From: JAMLHH01 sp035515235
GTDB lineage: Bacteria; Bacteroidota; Bacteroidia; Chitinophagales; JADIYW01
Direction of reading: 5' to 3'
NCBI GenBank assembly: GCA_035515235.1
Contig: DATJBS010000054.1
Span: 1 to 64,000 of the forward strand
Length of the DNA: 64,000 nt
A program made the translations under genes and the position numbers. Every line of letters begins with the position of its first letter. Position 1 is the stretch's first letter. This document shows, one piece after another, positions 26,297 through 34,498 of the stretch. The notes under the pieces were generated by a model. The model made no database searches. It saw only the letters and a program-made list of their open reading frames with translations, and was not told the DNA's origin.

Positions 26297-26419
26297 ATGT
26301 ATTTAAGATTTAAATCCAAATTTTAGGGATAAGCACTGAACTGTTAATTTTGTCTATAAGAACTTTATAAAAAATGATGCTGTAATAATTTCATCTAATT
26401 TCGCACTGAATTACATTTG

Positions 26420-27298
26420 ATGAAAACTTGGAAAACTAGCTATCAAACTTATGCAAGTCTTACAATCGCCGCATGGGGTTTAGCTTTTGTATTTAGTCGA
26501 ATTGCTTTACAAAGCATACCTGATACAACTCTAGGTTTATTACGAAATCTAATTGCATCTATAGCTTTAACATTTGCCATCTATTTATTTAAAATTCCAG
26601 TTTTTGAAAGAAAAGATATCTTCAAGTTTATACTTTCTGGAGGAACAGGGTTTTTCTTATTCATGTTTACTTTTAATAAAGGCGCGCAATCTGTCACTGC
26701 CGCAACAAGTAGCGTAGTCTTAGCTACTGCTCCGATATTTACAGCTCTAATAGCTAGATTATTCTACAAAGAGAAATTAAGATGGTTTCAATGGTTAGCG
26801 ATTCTAATAGGTTTTGGAGGCATCCTTTTATTAGCCAAAGGCCAAGGGAATATTAGTGCTAATCATGGTGTAATTTGGTTACTATTGGCTTCTCTAAGTT
26901 TGAGCATTTATAATATTGTACAAAGAGGATTGAATAAAAAATACACTTCTCTTCAAGTTTCTATATACAGTATTTTAGTAGGCACTATTCCATTTTTAAT
27001 CTTTTTGCCTCCATCCATTCCTGTAGTTAAAACATTCTCTCTACCATTAATTGGAATTGTATTGACACTAGGTCTACTCTGCACTGCTGCTGCTTATATC
27101 TCTTGGTCAAAAGCATTTTCATTAGCAGAAAACACTTCTCAAGTCAGCAATTATATGTTCATTACTCCTATACTTGCAACAGTATTTGGAATTTTAATCA
27201 TCAAGGAAATTCCTGATCAAAATTTCTTGCTTAGTGCTGCTGTAGTTTTGTTTGCATTACTAATGTTTAATAAAGGACACTTGGTGTTTGGGAAATAA
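26420..27298 (+). CDS. EamA/DMT-family permease
   Basis: 292 residues with about ten hydrophobic helices and the internal duplication typical of the drug/metabolite transporter superfamily: first EamA unit SLTIAAWGLAFVFSRIAL ... ILIGFGGILLLAKGQG, second GVIWLLLASLSLSIYNIVQRGL ... VFGILIIKEIPDQNFLLSAAVVL. It probably exports an amino acid or metabolite across the inner membrane; the substrate cannot be told. I start at the ATG 26420; a TTG one codon earlier is in frame but unnecessary. Confidence 0.92.
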   Translation: MKTWKTSYQTYASLTIAAWGLAFVFSRIALQSIPDTTLGLLRNLIASIALTFAIYLFKIPVFERKDIFKFILSGGTGFFLFMFTFNKGAQSVTAATSSVVLATAPIFTALIARLFYKEKLRWFQWLAILIGFGGILLLAKGQGNISANHGVIWLLLASLSLSIYNIVQRGLNKKYTSLQVSIYSILVGTIPFLIFLPPSIPVVKTFSLPLIGIVLTLGLLCTAAAYISWSKAFSLAENTSQVSNYMFITPILATVFGILIIKEIPDQNFLLSAAVVLFALLMFNKGHLVFGK

Positions 27299-27913
27299 GT
27301 CCACAGACAATTGACCTCAGACAAGAGTTTTTGCAGAATTCAATGTAATGCAAAATTTTAAAACATTAAGAAGTTAAGAAAGTGCACATTTCGAGTACAG
27401 TTAGACAGGCTCTCTGTGTACCTCAGATCTTAAGGTTATTGCGTTGGTTGAGGTTCTAGAAACAACTAAGATTCTATGCTAAAAACCTAATTTTTTGCAA
27501 TGTTAATCAATTGCACCGTAGGTGCTTAAGCTTTATAGTAATTCGTTGCCCATAAATTTAATGCCTCGTAGGGGCTAAACAAATTTATCAATTAATGTTT
27601 ATGATTTTGAGGTGGTGTACCTACGGCACACAATTCTATTTCTGTAAGTTTTTGTTACAAAGCTTATACACCTACGGTGCAAGCAAGATACTTTATGAGA
27701 AACGGAAAATTATTGTTTATCATCATTGCGAGAAAGGAAACTTATCTTTTCAGTTCTCGGTCGACACTTCGTGAGCCTCAGAGTCCGAGCGGTTTGGTCG
27801 CTGAGGCTCTCGAAGCGCAAAGCTCATCTCACATAATTCATCACAAAAAAAAGCACCTTTGCTAAAGAATAACAAAGATGCTTTCACACCAAAAAAATAT
27901 AACTAATGATGGA
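27299..27913. repeat. Repeat-filled intergenic region
   Basis: No gene is supported. Fragments include ACATTAAGAAGTTAAG near 27362 and a cluster of small palindromes: GCACCGTAGGTGC (27513), TGCCTCGTAGGGGC (27562), GTGTACCTACGGCACAC (27616) and CACCTACGGTGC (27669). A REP-like hairpin follows at 27764-27818. A short frame at 27677-27865 is a reading of these repeats. Confidence 0.75.
27764..27818. repeat. REP-like hairpin element, copy 1
   Basis: GAGCCTCAG (27773-27781) and CTGAGGCTC (27801-27809) form a perfect 9-bp stem, flanked by further partly pairing arms CACTTCG and CGAAGCG. The loop contains TCCGAGCGGTTTGGTCG. A second copy with loop TCCGAGAATGTTGGTCG lies at 40931. Confidence 0.7.
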
Positions 27914-28633
27914 CTAAGCGTTCATCTGTTTTTCTAATTCGATAGCTTTTGGGAAAAGAATATTGTTTTCCAAATGAATATGCATTTGTAAATCATCTTC
28001 AAACTCTTTCAACAATCCAAAAGTCACGATATAAGTATTACATGCATCTGACGGAGGTGTATAATTGTTGGTTAACTCAGCTATTTTTCTAAATCTTTCT
28101 CCTTCTGTATCGTGCTCAGACATCATCATTTGAATAGGATTCTGTACTGTACCGAAATGTGCAGTCACCTTAGTATTTGATTGTTGAGCTTGTACTAATT
28201 TTGCAACGTAAGGGAATAGCACTAATTCTTCTTTTTTCATGTGTTGAGCTAATTCTCCAGCTGAAGCATTAAATAAAGCTTCTACTTCTAAAAGTTCTGG
28301 GTGCGCTCCACCGTGCACTTTCACTATTTTATTCAAATACGGTTGAATTTCTAGTGTTTTTTGCTCTACGTAACGGTGATGTTTTTTTGTAATATAATCA
28401 GCTAGTAAATCTAAAGGCCATGAATTATAGTCTGTGATAGAGTTATTGACTACATCTAATTTTTGAAGTTGTTGTAAAATGTCTGTTGCTTCAATTCCTT
28501 TTTGCTCACAAGCTTGTTCGATGGTACGGTTTCCGTTACAACAAAAATCGATACCTACATTTTTGAAAACTTTCGCGTATTTGTAATTAGCAGTTACGAC
28601 ATCTCCAATGATACTTTCTTTTGAAACTTGCAT
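27914..28633 (-). CDS. ric: Iron-sulfur cluster repair di-iron protein (RIC/ScdA/YtfE)
   Basis: Di-iron protein that repairs Fe-S clusters damaged by nitric oxide or peroxide. The 239 residues start with the ScdA_N domain (IIGDVVTANYKYAKVFKNVGIDFCCNGNRTIEQAC, with the Cys-Cys pair at 31-32). The hemerythrin-like domain follows with its histidines: HHRYVE, KVHGGAHPEL, LAQHMKKEE, MMSEHDTEG and MHIHLENNILFPKA. It lies 79 bp behind the truncated haemoglobin gene on the same strand and completes an NO-response operon. Confidence 0.96.
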   Translation of the reverse strand: MQVSKESIIGDVVTANYKYAKVFKNVGIDFCCNGNRTIEQACEQKGIEATDILQQLQKLDVVNNSITDYNSWPLDLLADYITKKHHRYVEQKTLEIQPYLNKIVKVHGGAHPELLEVEALFNASAGELAQHMKKEELVLFPYVAKLVQAQQSNTKVTAHFGTVQNPIQMMMSEHDTEGERFRKIAELTNNYTPPSDACNTYIVTFGLLKEFEDDLQMHIHLENNILFPKAIELEKQMNA

Positions 28634-28712
28634 AATATTGTAATTTAAATTTGTGTTTTTAAGTGGTTTATAGTTTTTTGAGAATTTGTTTTTATCAAAA
28701 TGACATTAAGAA

Positions 28713-29102
28713 TTATAATAAAGGCTTAGCGTCACTTTGTTTATAATATTGAATTTTCATGTGAAACATTTCGGCCATTCTTTCTCCTTGCCATTTTGCT
28801 TTTCTAGCTTTATCGCCTGTGAAAAGTTCATCTACAGTGCCGTAAAAAAGTTCTATCCATCTATTAAAATGTTCTTTTTCTACTGGCAATTGTGCGTGAG
28901 GAACAAATGGACTTCCATAATAAGTATGTTCATCCAACAATACCGTTTGCCAAAATCTGTACATTTTCTCTAAATGTTCTGGCCATCGATCTTGAATTTT
29001 ATTGTTGAAAATATCTTTCAATTGTTCGTCTTCTCTTACTTTTCCGTAAAATGTATCTACCAACAATTTGATATCTTCAATATTTTCGATTTCTTTTATC
29101 AT
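28713..29102 (-). CDS. Group III truncated haemoglobin
   Basis: 129 residues with the 2-on-2 globin pattern: IKLLVDTFYGKVREDEQLKDIF (helices A-B), PEHLEKMYRFWQTVLL, YYGSPFVPHAQLPVEKEHFNRWIELF (proximal His in EKEHF), and a final helix WQGERMAEMFHMKI. Group III globins bind O2 and NO and may detoxify NO or peroxide. It is 9 bp downstream of an Rrf2 regulator, so regulation by NO is likely. Confidence 0.94.
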   Translation of the reverse strand: MIKEIENIEDIKLLVDTFYGKVREDEQLKDIFNNKIQDRWPEHLEKMYRFWQTVLLDEHTYYGSPFVPHAQLPVEKEHFNRWIELFYGTVDELFTGDKARKAKWQGERMAEMFHMKIQYYKQSDAKPLL

Positions 29103-29111
29103 AGAACTTTA

Positions 29112-29546
29112 TTATCTCATTAAAATAGTTTCTCCAGCTTTATATTTAGTCGCTAAATCATAAACCGTTGTAGTCTCCAACATGCTTTTAAGATCGTCCC
29201 TGATTTTCAAGAAGTTCTCATGCAGTGGACAAGGTTGACTATGATCGCATTCGCTCAATCCTAAAGCACATCCATTGTATATATTATCTCCATCAATAGC
29301 AAATACGATTTGGCTGATTTTTGTCTGCTTCATCATTTGCTGATCCATTATAAAACCTCCACTTGGTCCTGTCAGAGATTGTACGATTTTATGCTTAGTC
29401 AACAGAGACAAAATCTTGCTGGTATATGCTTCTGGCGTTCCAGTTTTTTCAGCTAAATCGCAAATTTTCACTCTTTTCCCATCTATGGATTGAGTTGCAA
29501 CATATATCATGGCTTTTATTCCGTGCTCGCAGGCTTTTGAAAACAT
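29112..29546 (-). CDS. Rrf2-family regulator, NsrR-like
   Basis: 144 residues. The winged helix-turn-helix MFSKACEHGIKAMIYVA ... CDLAEKTGTPEAYTSKILSLLTKHKIVQSLTGPSGGF is standard Rrf2. Three cysteines cluster at 93, 100 and 106 (CALGLSEC, QPCPLH), the arrangement that holds an Fe-S cluster in NsrR- and IscR-type sensors. Loss of the cluster by NO would relieve repression. Being first of the three genes with haemoglobin and RIC, it probably controls them and itself. A perfect 18-bp palindrome stands about 80 bp upstream. Confidence 0.94.
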   Translation of the reverse strand: MFSKACEHGIKAMIYVATQSIDGKRVKICDLAEKTGTPEAYTSKILSLLTKHKIVQSLTGPSGGFIMDQQMMKQTKISQIVFAIDGDNIYNGCALGLSECDHSQPCPLHENFLKIRDDLKSMLETTTVYDLATKYKAGETILMR

Positions 29547-29624
29547 AATCTCTTTTAAACAGTATAAAGATACACCTTTTTTTATTCAAGACCTTTTTGT
29601 CGTAAATAAATTTAAATAACTTCA

Positions 29625-29642
29625 TACTATGTTTACATAGTA
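29625..29642. promoter_or_regulatory. 18-bp perfect palindrome, candidate Rrf2 operator
   Basis: TACTATGT-TT-ACATAGTA, arms of 8 bp and a 2-base centre, 79 bp before the start of the Rrf2 gene (minus strand). On the minus strand a weak -7 element (TATCTTTA) lies between it and the ATG. Confidence 0.6.
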
Positions 29643-29739
29643 GTTTTTGATGAAAAATATAGTGTAGTTGAAAACTTAAATTACTCTTTGATTATTGATC
29701 TTCAAGTTGGTAGTTATTGACTAATACAGAAGCTGATAT

Positions 29740-30063
29740 TTAAAGTGTGTGTTCCAATTCTCTTATCATATCTACAGTTAATTTTTTCTTTCTATTTAAT
29801 ACTTCTGATACACGGCTTTTTCCACCAATTATTCCGACCAAGTCCTTTTGGCGCATATTTAGTTCTTCCATTCGAATTTTTATGGCTTCGATAGGATATG
29901 GCGCTTCAATAGGAAAATGCTCATTTTCGTAATTTTCTATCATCATGGAGAGGATTTCAGCTTCATCTCCTTCTGTTGTGTCGATAGGTGCATCAAAAAT
30001 TAATTCCAAACGCTCCAATCCACTTCTGTAATCTTTATCAGATTTAATAGGTTTTAATTCCAT
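29740..30063 (-). CDS. HigA-like antitoxin/XRE-type regulator, truncated by a stop codon
   Basis: 107 residues. The N-terminal half (ELKPIKSDKDYRSGLERLELIFDAP...EAEILSMMIENYENEHFPIEAP) is the conserved HigA-associated region; the C-terminal helix-turn-helix is IKIRMEELNMRQKDLVGIIGGKSRVSEVLNRKKKLT. It is closely related to the protein at 41017. The frame stops at LEHTL-TAA, and the same frame then reads ISASVLVNNYQLEDQ to a second TAA at 29692; this aligns with the paralogue's NIPTEVLIQDY tail. So about 15 residues were lost by a nonsense change. No toxin gene is adjacent. Confidence 0.82.
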   Translation of the reverse strand: MELKPIKSDKDYRSGLERLELIFDAPIDTTEGDEAEILSMMIENYENEHFPIEAPYPIEAIKIRMEELNMRQKDLVGIIGGKSRVSEVLNRKKKLTVDMIRELEHTL

Positions 30064-30128
30064 AATGTTTGAATTGTCGTTTAGAAAAAAATATCAATAT
30101 CGTTAAGTTAATGGAAATTATAAAAAAG

Positions 30129-30232
30129 TGTCATTTCGACAAAGGAGAAATCTCTTTACATTACAATGCAAAGATTCTTCACTTCGACAGGCTCTGTGAC
30201 CACAATCCGCTTCCGCTACTTTCAGAATGACA
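30129..30232. repeat. Intergenic inverted-terminus element, copy 3
   Basis: Left end TGTCATTTCGAC and right end TCAGAATGACA, with GGAGAAATCTCTTTAC, ATTACAATGC and GATTCTTCACTTCGACAGGC inside. It shares these words with the copies at 1320 and 39655 and fills the gap upstream of the truncated antitoxin gene. Confidence 0.7.
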
Positions 30233-30251
30233 GAATTGATAAAGTTACGAA

Positions 30252-30980
30252 TTACAATAAAATCAACCCTTCAGAAATCACCCAACCTCTTTTGTTTTTT
30301 TCCGTTTTGACTTCTGACCAACCATCTTTCTGTTGAAGTATTTCTAATTTTTGACCATTAAAGACATCGTACACTTCTTGAGACAAGACTGCAGGATGCT
30401 TATACAATAGCAATTCTTCTTGAGCAATCGCAAATTTTTTAAGATGTCGATATTGATAAACTGTCGCACTTTGAAATAGGAAGAATAAAGTAAAAGCTAT
30501 AGATAAAATAGAAACTGAAAGGTAAATTTTGCTCTTCTTAAATTTAGGATAAAGAAAAAACACCAATACCATCAAAATAGAAACCCATACCAGCACCACT
30601 GTAATAGCATATAGATACATTTCTTCCATTTGCTTAAAAAGAAAACTTTTTGTGTTGTCAGTCAAATTCAATTGTTGTCTTACATATTTGAGATTATTTT
30701 GAATCTCTTGGTCTTTTGGATGAATTTGAAGTGCTTTTTCATAATATGCTAATGCTTTTTCAGGTTGATCGACTTGCATACAGGCATTTGCAAAGTTGTA
30801 CCAAAGACTGGGTTCTTGAAATCCTTCTCGAACTAATCCGTCATAAATCTGATAAGCTTTTTCATAATTCTTTTGAAAGTAAAAATTATTACCGACTGTA
30901 AACAAAGAGTCTTTTTCTTGTGCAGATACACTTATCATTGAAAAGCAAAAAACTGTAATTACCGTCCAAAATAACTTCAT
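30252..30980 (-). CDS. batE: BatE-like TPR/SH3 protein of the aerotolerance operon
   Basis: 242 residues. Signal peptide (…ISVSAQ), two or three TPR units (LFTVGNNFYFQKNYEKAYQIYD, PSLWYNFANACMQVDQPEKALAYYEKAL), then two membrane helices (about 125-170), and a small C-terminal SH3-like domain (VYDVFNGQKLEILQQKDGWSEVKTEKNKRGWV). This is the BatE architecture. Its ATG overlaps the BatD stop by 4 bases; it is the last gene of the moxR-bat operon. Bat proteins are linked to oxygen tolerance and envelope integrity in Bacteroides and Leptospira, mechanism unknown. Confidence 0.88.
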   Translation of the reverse strand: MKLFWTVITVFCFSMISVSAQEKDSLFTVGNNFYFQKNYEKAYQIYDGLVREGFQEPSLWYNFANACMQVDQPEKALAYYEKALQIHPKDQEIQNNLKYVRQQLNLTDNTKSFLFKQMEEMYLYAITVVLVWVSILMVLVFFLYPKFKKSKIYLSVSILSIAFTLFFLFQSATVYQYRHLKKFAIAQEELLLYKHPAVLSQEVYDVFNGQKLEILQQKDGWSEVKTEKNKRGWVISEGLILL

Positions 30981-32698
30981 GAAGATAAATTTTGTTGTTT
31001 CTCAATTCTATTCAAGCTTTCTTCTGCTAATGTTTTTAACTCATCAATAGAGGTAGCGTGCAAAGGCGAATATGCTACACGATCACACGATAATAATACA
31101 AATCCAATTTTCTGTTGAACAGATGCATCTTCTATCAATTCTAAAACCTCGTGATCTGAATTTTTATCCGTCTTCAAAATTTTTTTTAAACGATTACGCA
31201 AAGCTTGTGCTAATGCTGAGTATTGATTTCCTGCAGGTATTTCATTGAGATTTGGCCATTGAAATTTCTTTGGTGCATTTCTTTCTTCTTCTTCTCGCTT
31301 TTTAGTTCTCCATACGAATAATCCGAGGAATGCTAAAAATGGGATTCCAGATACTACCGCTATCTTTAGTGGAAGTGAAGAAGAACGGGTTTCTACAAAA
31401 GTGTTTTTAAGCTGATCTTGGAATTGATTACCTGTAGATGGAATATCAGAATTATAAATTTTAGGACTTACATTCAAAATAATTTCGGGTAGTTCTTTCG
31501 AGATATACGTTTTTTGCTCTGGATCAAAATAGACAAACTCACCTTTAGGAATGGCTATTTTACCTGTTGAATGAGGTACGATTGCATAATTATACTTGCG
31601 AATTCCACCAAAAACTTCTCTGTTCTTTTTAGGTTGATCTTCTATTTCTGGTTCGAATACTTCAATAGATTTATTCGAAATCAACTTTGGAGCTGACATA
31701 GCTTTCAAATTTCCCCAGCCAGCCACTTCCAGACTTATTGTAGCAGACTGATCTTGAGCAATAGAAGTAGAATTGATAGTTCTCTGAACTTGAAATTGAC
31801 CTACAGCTCCAGAAAAGTTACTTGGTGCATTTGTAGGTAGAGGAAGAACATTTATTTTCAAGGAATTAGAAGCTATAAAAACAAGTTTAGGTTGTGTATT
31901 CGAAAAGAAAGTTGTTCCAAAAAACGGGTCTATTTCTGGAATTAAAATCACTCCTTTAGCAGTAAGTGGATCAATGGTTTGCATGCCGGATTGAGTAGGA
32001 AATAAAGCTACTTTTCTAAACGCTTGATAATAATATCTTTGACCTTTATACTCCATAATTCCTTCAGAAACTTGGTCGGGAATTTCCATTTCTTCGGATA
32101 GGAATCCTTTAAAGACAGGCAGTTTGTCTACTTCCATATTCTGATAATCCAACCTTCTCAATAATTTGTAAGTGACCGTAACTTGCTCCCCTACATAAGC
32201 TTGCGTTTTATCTAATTGTGCTAATAAAAAAATATTCTCTTTCCAATTTTCAGATGGTGCGTCTATTCTTTGATTAGAATTTGGAGCAGCGGGACTTCTC
32301 TGTTGATTTTGATGGGCTCTTGGATCTTTAGAGCTATTAGATACTTCAATAGAAAATGGTGGAGACGCTACTTTTTTACCGTTAATGATAGCATTTGCTG
32401 GACCTACTTCAAAATTTCCAACATTGAGTGGTCTGACAGTTATATTAAAGGTTACACTTTTAGAAACTTTTCCATTGACGATGCTGACATTAGTAGATTT
32501 GCCTGATTCGTATACTTCAAATCCTTTAAAATCTGGAAGCTTAAAGTCATCCACACTCCCATCCATAGTATATGCTACCAAAAATGGTTCGCCTACTTGA
32601 ACTTTATCTGCACTCACTTGAACGGTAATACTTTGAGCTAACAAGGTATTTCCAAAGATTAAAAATGCTATAAATAATATCGTGTTATAAGCTTTCAT
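30977..32698 (-). CDS. batD: BatD-family protein
   Basis: 573 residues. Signal peptide (…GNTLLAQ), tandem Ig-like oxygen-tolerance (BatD) domains: SITVQVSADKVQVGEPFLVAYTMDG, then IFLLAQLDKTQAYVGEQVTVTYKLL and QVQRTINSTSIAQDQSATISLEVAG, and one C-terminal membrane helix (LPLKIAVVSGIPFLAFLGLFVW) with a cytoplasmic helical tail. It probably lies in the periplasm, anchored to the inner membrane. The ATG at 32698 sits in a TAATG overlap with the upstream stop; an in-frame TTG two codons earlier is less likely. Confidence 0.92.
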   Translation of the reverse strand: MKAYNTILFIAFLIFGNTLLAQSITVQVSADKVQVGEPFLVAYTMDGSVDDFKLPDFKGFEVYESGKSTNVSIVNGKVSKSVTFNITVRPLNVGNFEVGPANAIINGKKVASPPFSIEVSNSSKDPRAHQNQQRSPAAPNSNQRIDAPSENWKENIFLLAQLDKTQAYVGEQVTVTYKLLRRLDYQNMEVDKLPVFKGFLSEEMEIPDQVSEGIMEYKGQRYYYQAFRKVALFPTQSGMQTIDPLTAKGVILIPEIDPFFGTTFFSNTQPKLVFIASNSLKINVLPLPTNAPSNFSGAVGQFQVQRTINSTSIAQDQSATISLEVAGWGNLKAMSAPKLISNKSIEVFEPEIEDQPKKNREVFGGIRKYNYAIVPHSTGKIAIPKGEFVYFDPEQKTYISKELPEIILNVSPKIYNSDIPSTGNQFQDQLKNTFVETRSSSLPLKIAVVSGIPFLAFLGLFVWRTKKREEEERNAPKKFQWPNLNEIPAGNQYSALAQALRNRLKKILKTDKNSDHEVLELIEDASVQQKIGFVLLSCDRVAYSPLHATSIDELKTLAEESLNRIEKQQNLSS

Positions 32699-34497
32699 TA
32701 CCAATCTTTTTCAATAAACTTCTGATTAGATTCTTCTCCTTTTTGTTGGGTCATAATTTTCTTTTGAACAGATTTTTCTTGTTGTTCTAAAGCTTGATAT
32801 AATCTTTCTACATCTTGAGGAGACAGTTTGCCTTTTTCATTAGCGTCTTGTGGTTCTTTATTGTCTTCTTTACCTTTATCTTTTTGGTCAGACTTATCTT
32901 TCTGTTCGTCTTTCTCTTTCTGATCTTGATCTTTTTTATCCTGATCTTTTTGTTCGTCAGATTTATTGTCTTTGTCCTTTTTATCCTGATCCTGATCTTT
33001 TTTGTCTTGGTCCTTATTATCTTCTTGGTCTTGATGATCTTGATCTTTTTGTTGATCTTGATCTTGTGGAGGCAAATGCGCCAATGCCAAGCTCAAATTA
33101 TATTGAGCACGATAATTTCCAGGAAGATATCTTAAAACATTTTTAAAACCATCAGCAGCTTGTTGAAAATCTGATTGTAGGAATAATACACAAGCTTTAT
33201 TAAACAATGCTTGAGCAGCAATCAAAGTATCAGGTTTATTTTGAAGACTTTGATCGAAAAACGACATTGCAGTATCTAATTGTTGATGTGCAAATAAATT
33301 AGCTCCTATATTATAATACGATTTTGCTGAACTATCTTTTGCTAATATTTTTTGATACAGGTTTTGAGCCTCTTCAAATTGATGGTTTTGAAATAAATCA
33401 AAAGCTTTCGTCTCAGTATTAGAAGATTTGCAAGAAGTTAAAAATATCAATCCTAAAATTCCGACCAAAAGAGTCAACGTTTTTTTGCTTTTCTTAAAAC
33501 TCAAAATATGAACCCCTGCCAATTCTAGCATCAAAAGTAGAATCGCTGGAAATAAAAACCATTGAAAATAATTCTTGTACTTAGTATATGTTCTCTCTTC
33601 ACCAGAAATGCCTGTACTTGCCCATTTTATACTTCTTTGGATTTCTTTGAGTGCTTGATTTTGGTTAGAAATATTAAAATACTTCCCTCCTCCGGCTTGA
33701 GCGATTTCTTTGAGCATATCCTCATTCAACTGAGAGATGACCTGATTTCCAGATTGATCTTTTTTATAGCTCATTCCACCTGCTCTTCCTGTTTCAGGAA
33801 TAGGTGCTCCTTGAGTAGTCCCGACACCTATGGTATGGATGATCATGTTTTTAGAAGCAGCTATTTTAGCCATACTCAAAGCTTTCGTGTCATGATCTTC
33901 TCCATCGGAAAGTAAAATCAATACTTTTTGCTCTTGCTCTGTACTGCCTTGCATAGATTCTGCTGTTTGGATAGCTTCTCCTAGAGCAGTGCCTTGCGTA
34001 GGCATCATGTCAGTATTAATAGATTTTAACTGCATTTCAAATGCACCATAATCTGTAGTGAAAGGCATTTGTATATACGCTTTTCCTGCGAATACTATAA
34101 AAGCAATTTTATCTCCACTCAGCTTGCCTGCTAAGTTTGACAAGAATTTCTTACTCCTTTCTAATCGATCTGGAGCAATATCTCGAGCATTCATACTGTT
34201 CGACAAGTCCAATGCCACAATAACATTTGCTCCTTTATTGGTGACAGACTCTTCCTCCTCTCCTGATTGCAAATTAGACATCGCTAAAATGATGAGTGCG
34301 ATTGCCGTCCACCAAATCGATCTTTTGAAAATAATTTGTTGAGGATTCTCTGAAATAATTAAAGCACGTATTTTCTGAACATTCCCTAATAATTGAAGTT
34401 TCTGATTTCTTTTATTATGCAAATAATATAGAATCATAATGGCTATTGGAATCAAAAGCCACCACCATAAAGCAGTACTATGTTCTAAACGCCACAT
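32698..34497 (-). CDS. Fused BatB-BatC: VWA membrane protein with TPR and charged tail
   Basis: 599 residues. Two N-terminal membrane helices (about 11-28 and 60-76), a VWA domain with intact MIDAS motif DLSNS (97-101) and TQGTALGEA, then two more helices (312-330, 338-354). The second ends in LTSC (Cys356), a lipobox-like remnant. TPR units follow (363-475: AFDLFQNHQFEEAQNLYQKIL, AKSYYNIGANLFAHQQLDTAMSFF, ALFNKACVLFLQSDFQQAADGF). Next is an 80-residue K/D/Q-rich tract (478-557) and the final helix LSPQDVERLYQALEQQEKSV. In Bacteroides the VWA part (BatB) and TPR part (BatC) are separate genes. Confidence 0.9.
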   Translation of the reverse strand: MWRLEHSTALWWWLLIPIAIMILYYLHNKRNQKLQLLGNVQKIRALIISENPQQIIFKRSIWWTAIALIILAMSNLQSGEEEESVTNKGANVIVALDLSNSMNARDIAPDRLERSKKFLSNLAGKLSGDKIAFIVFAGKAYIQMPFTTDYGAFEMQLKSINTDMMPTQGTALGEAIQTAESMQGSTEQEQKVLILLSDGEDHDTKALSMAKIAASKNMIIHTIGVGTTQGAPIPETGRAGGMSYKKDQSGNQVISQLNEDMLKEIAQAGGGKYFNISNQNQALKEIQRSIKWASTGISGEERTYTKYKNYFQWFLFPAILLLMLELAGVHILSFKKSKKTLTLLVGILGLIFLTSCKSSNTETKAFDLFQNHQFEEAQNLYQKILAKDSSAKSYYNIGANLFAHQQLDTAMSFFDQSLQNKPDTLIAAQALFNKACVLFLQSDFQQAADGFKNVLRYLPGNYRAQYNLSLALAHLPPQDQDQQKDQDHQDQEDNKDQDKKDQDQDKKDKDNKSDEQKDQDKKDQDQKEKDEQKDKSDQKDKGKEDNKEPQDANEKGKLSPQDVERLYQALEQQEKSVQKKIMTQQKGEESNQKFIEKDW

Positions 34498-34498
34498 A

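Noticed and set aside
27677..27865. 62-codon plus-strand frame
   Set aside because: It reads through the CGTAGG palindromes and the REP-like hairpin and shows no similarity to a protein family.
32815..33146. Long hydrophobic plus-strand frames (F/L/V/I-rich)
   Set aside because: They are the antisense of the K/D/Q-rich tract of the BatB-BatC fusion.
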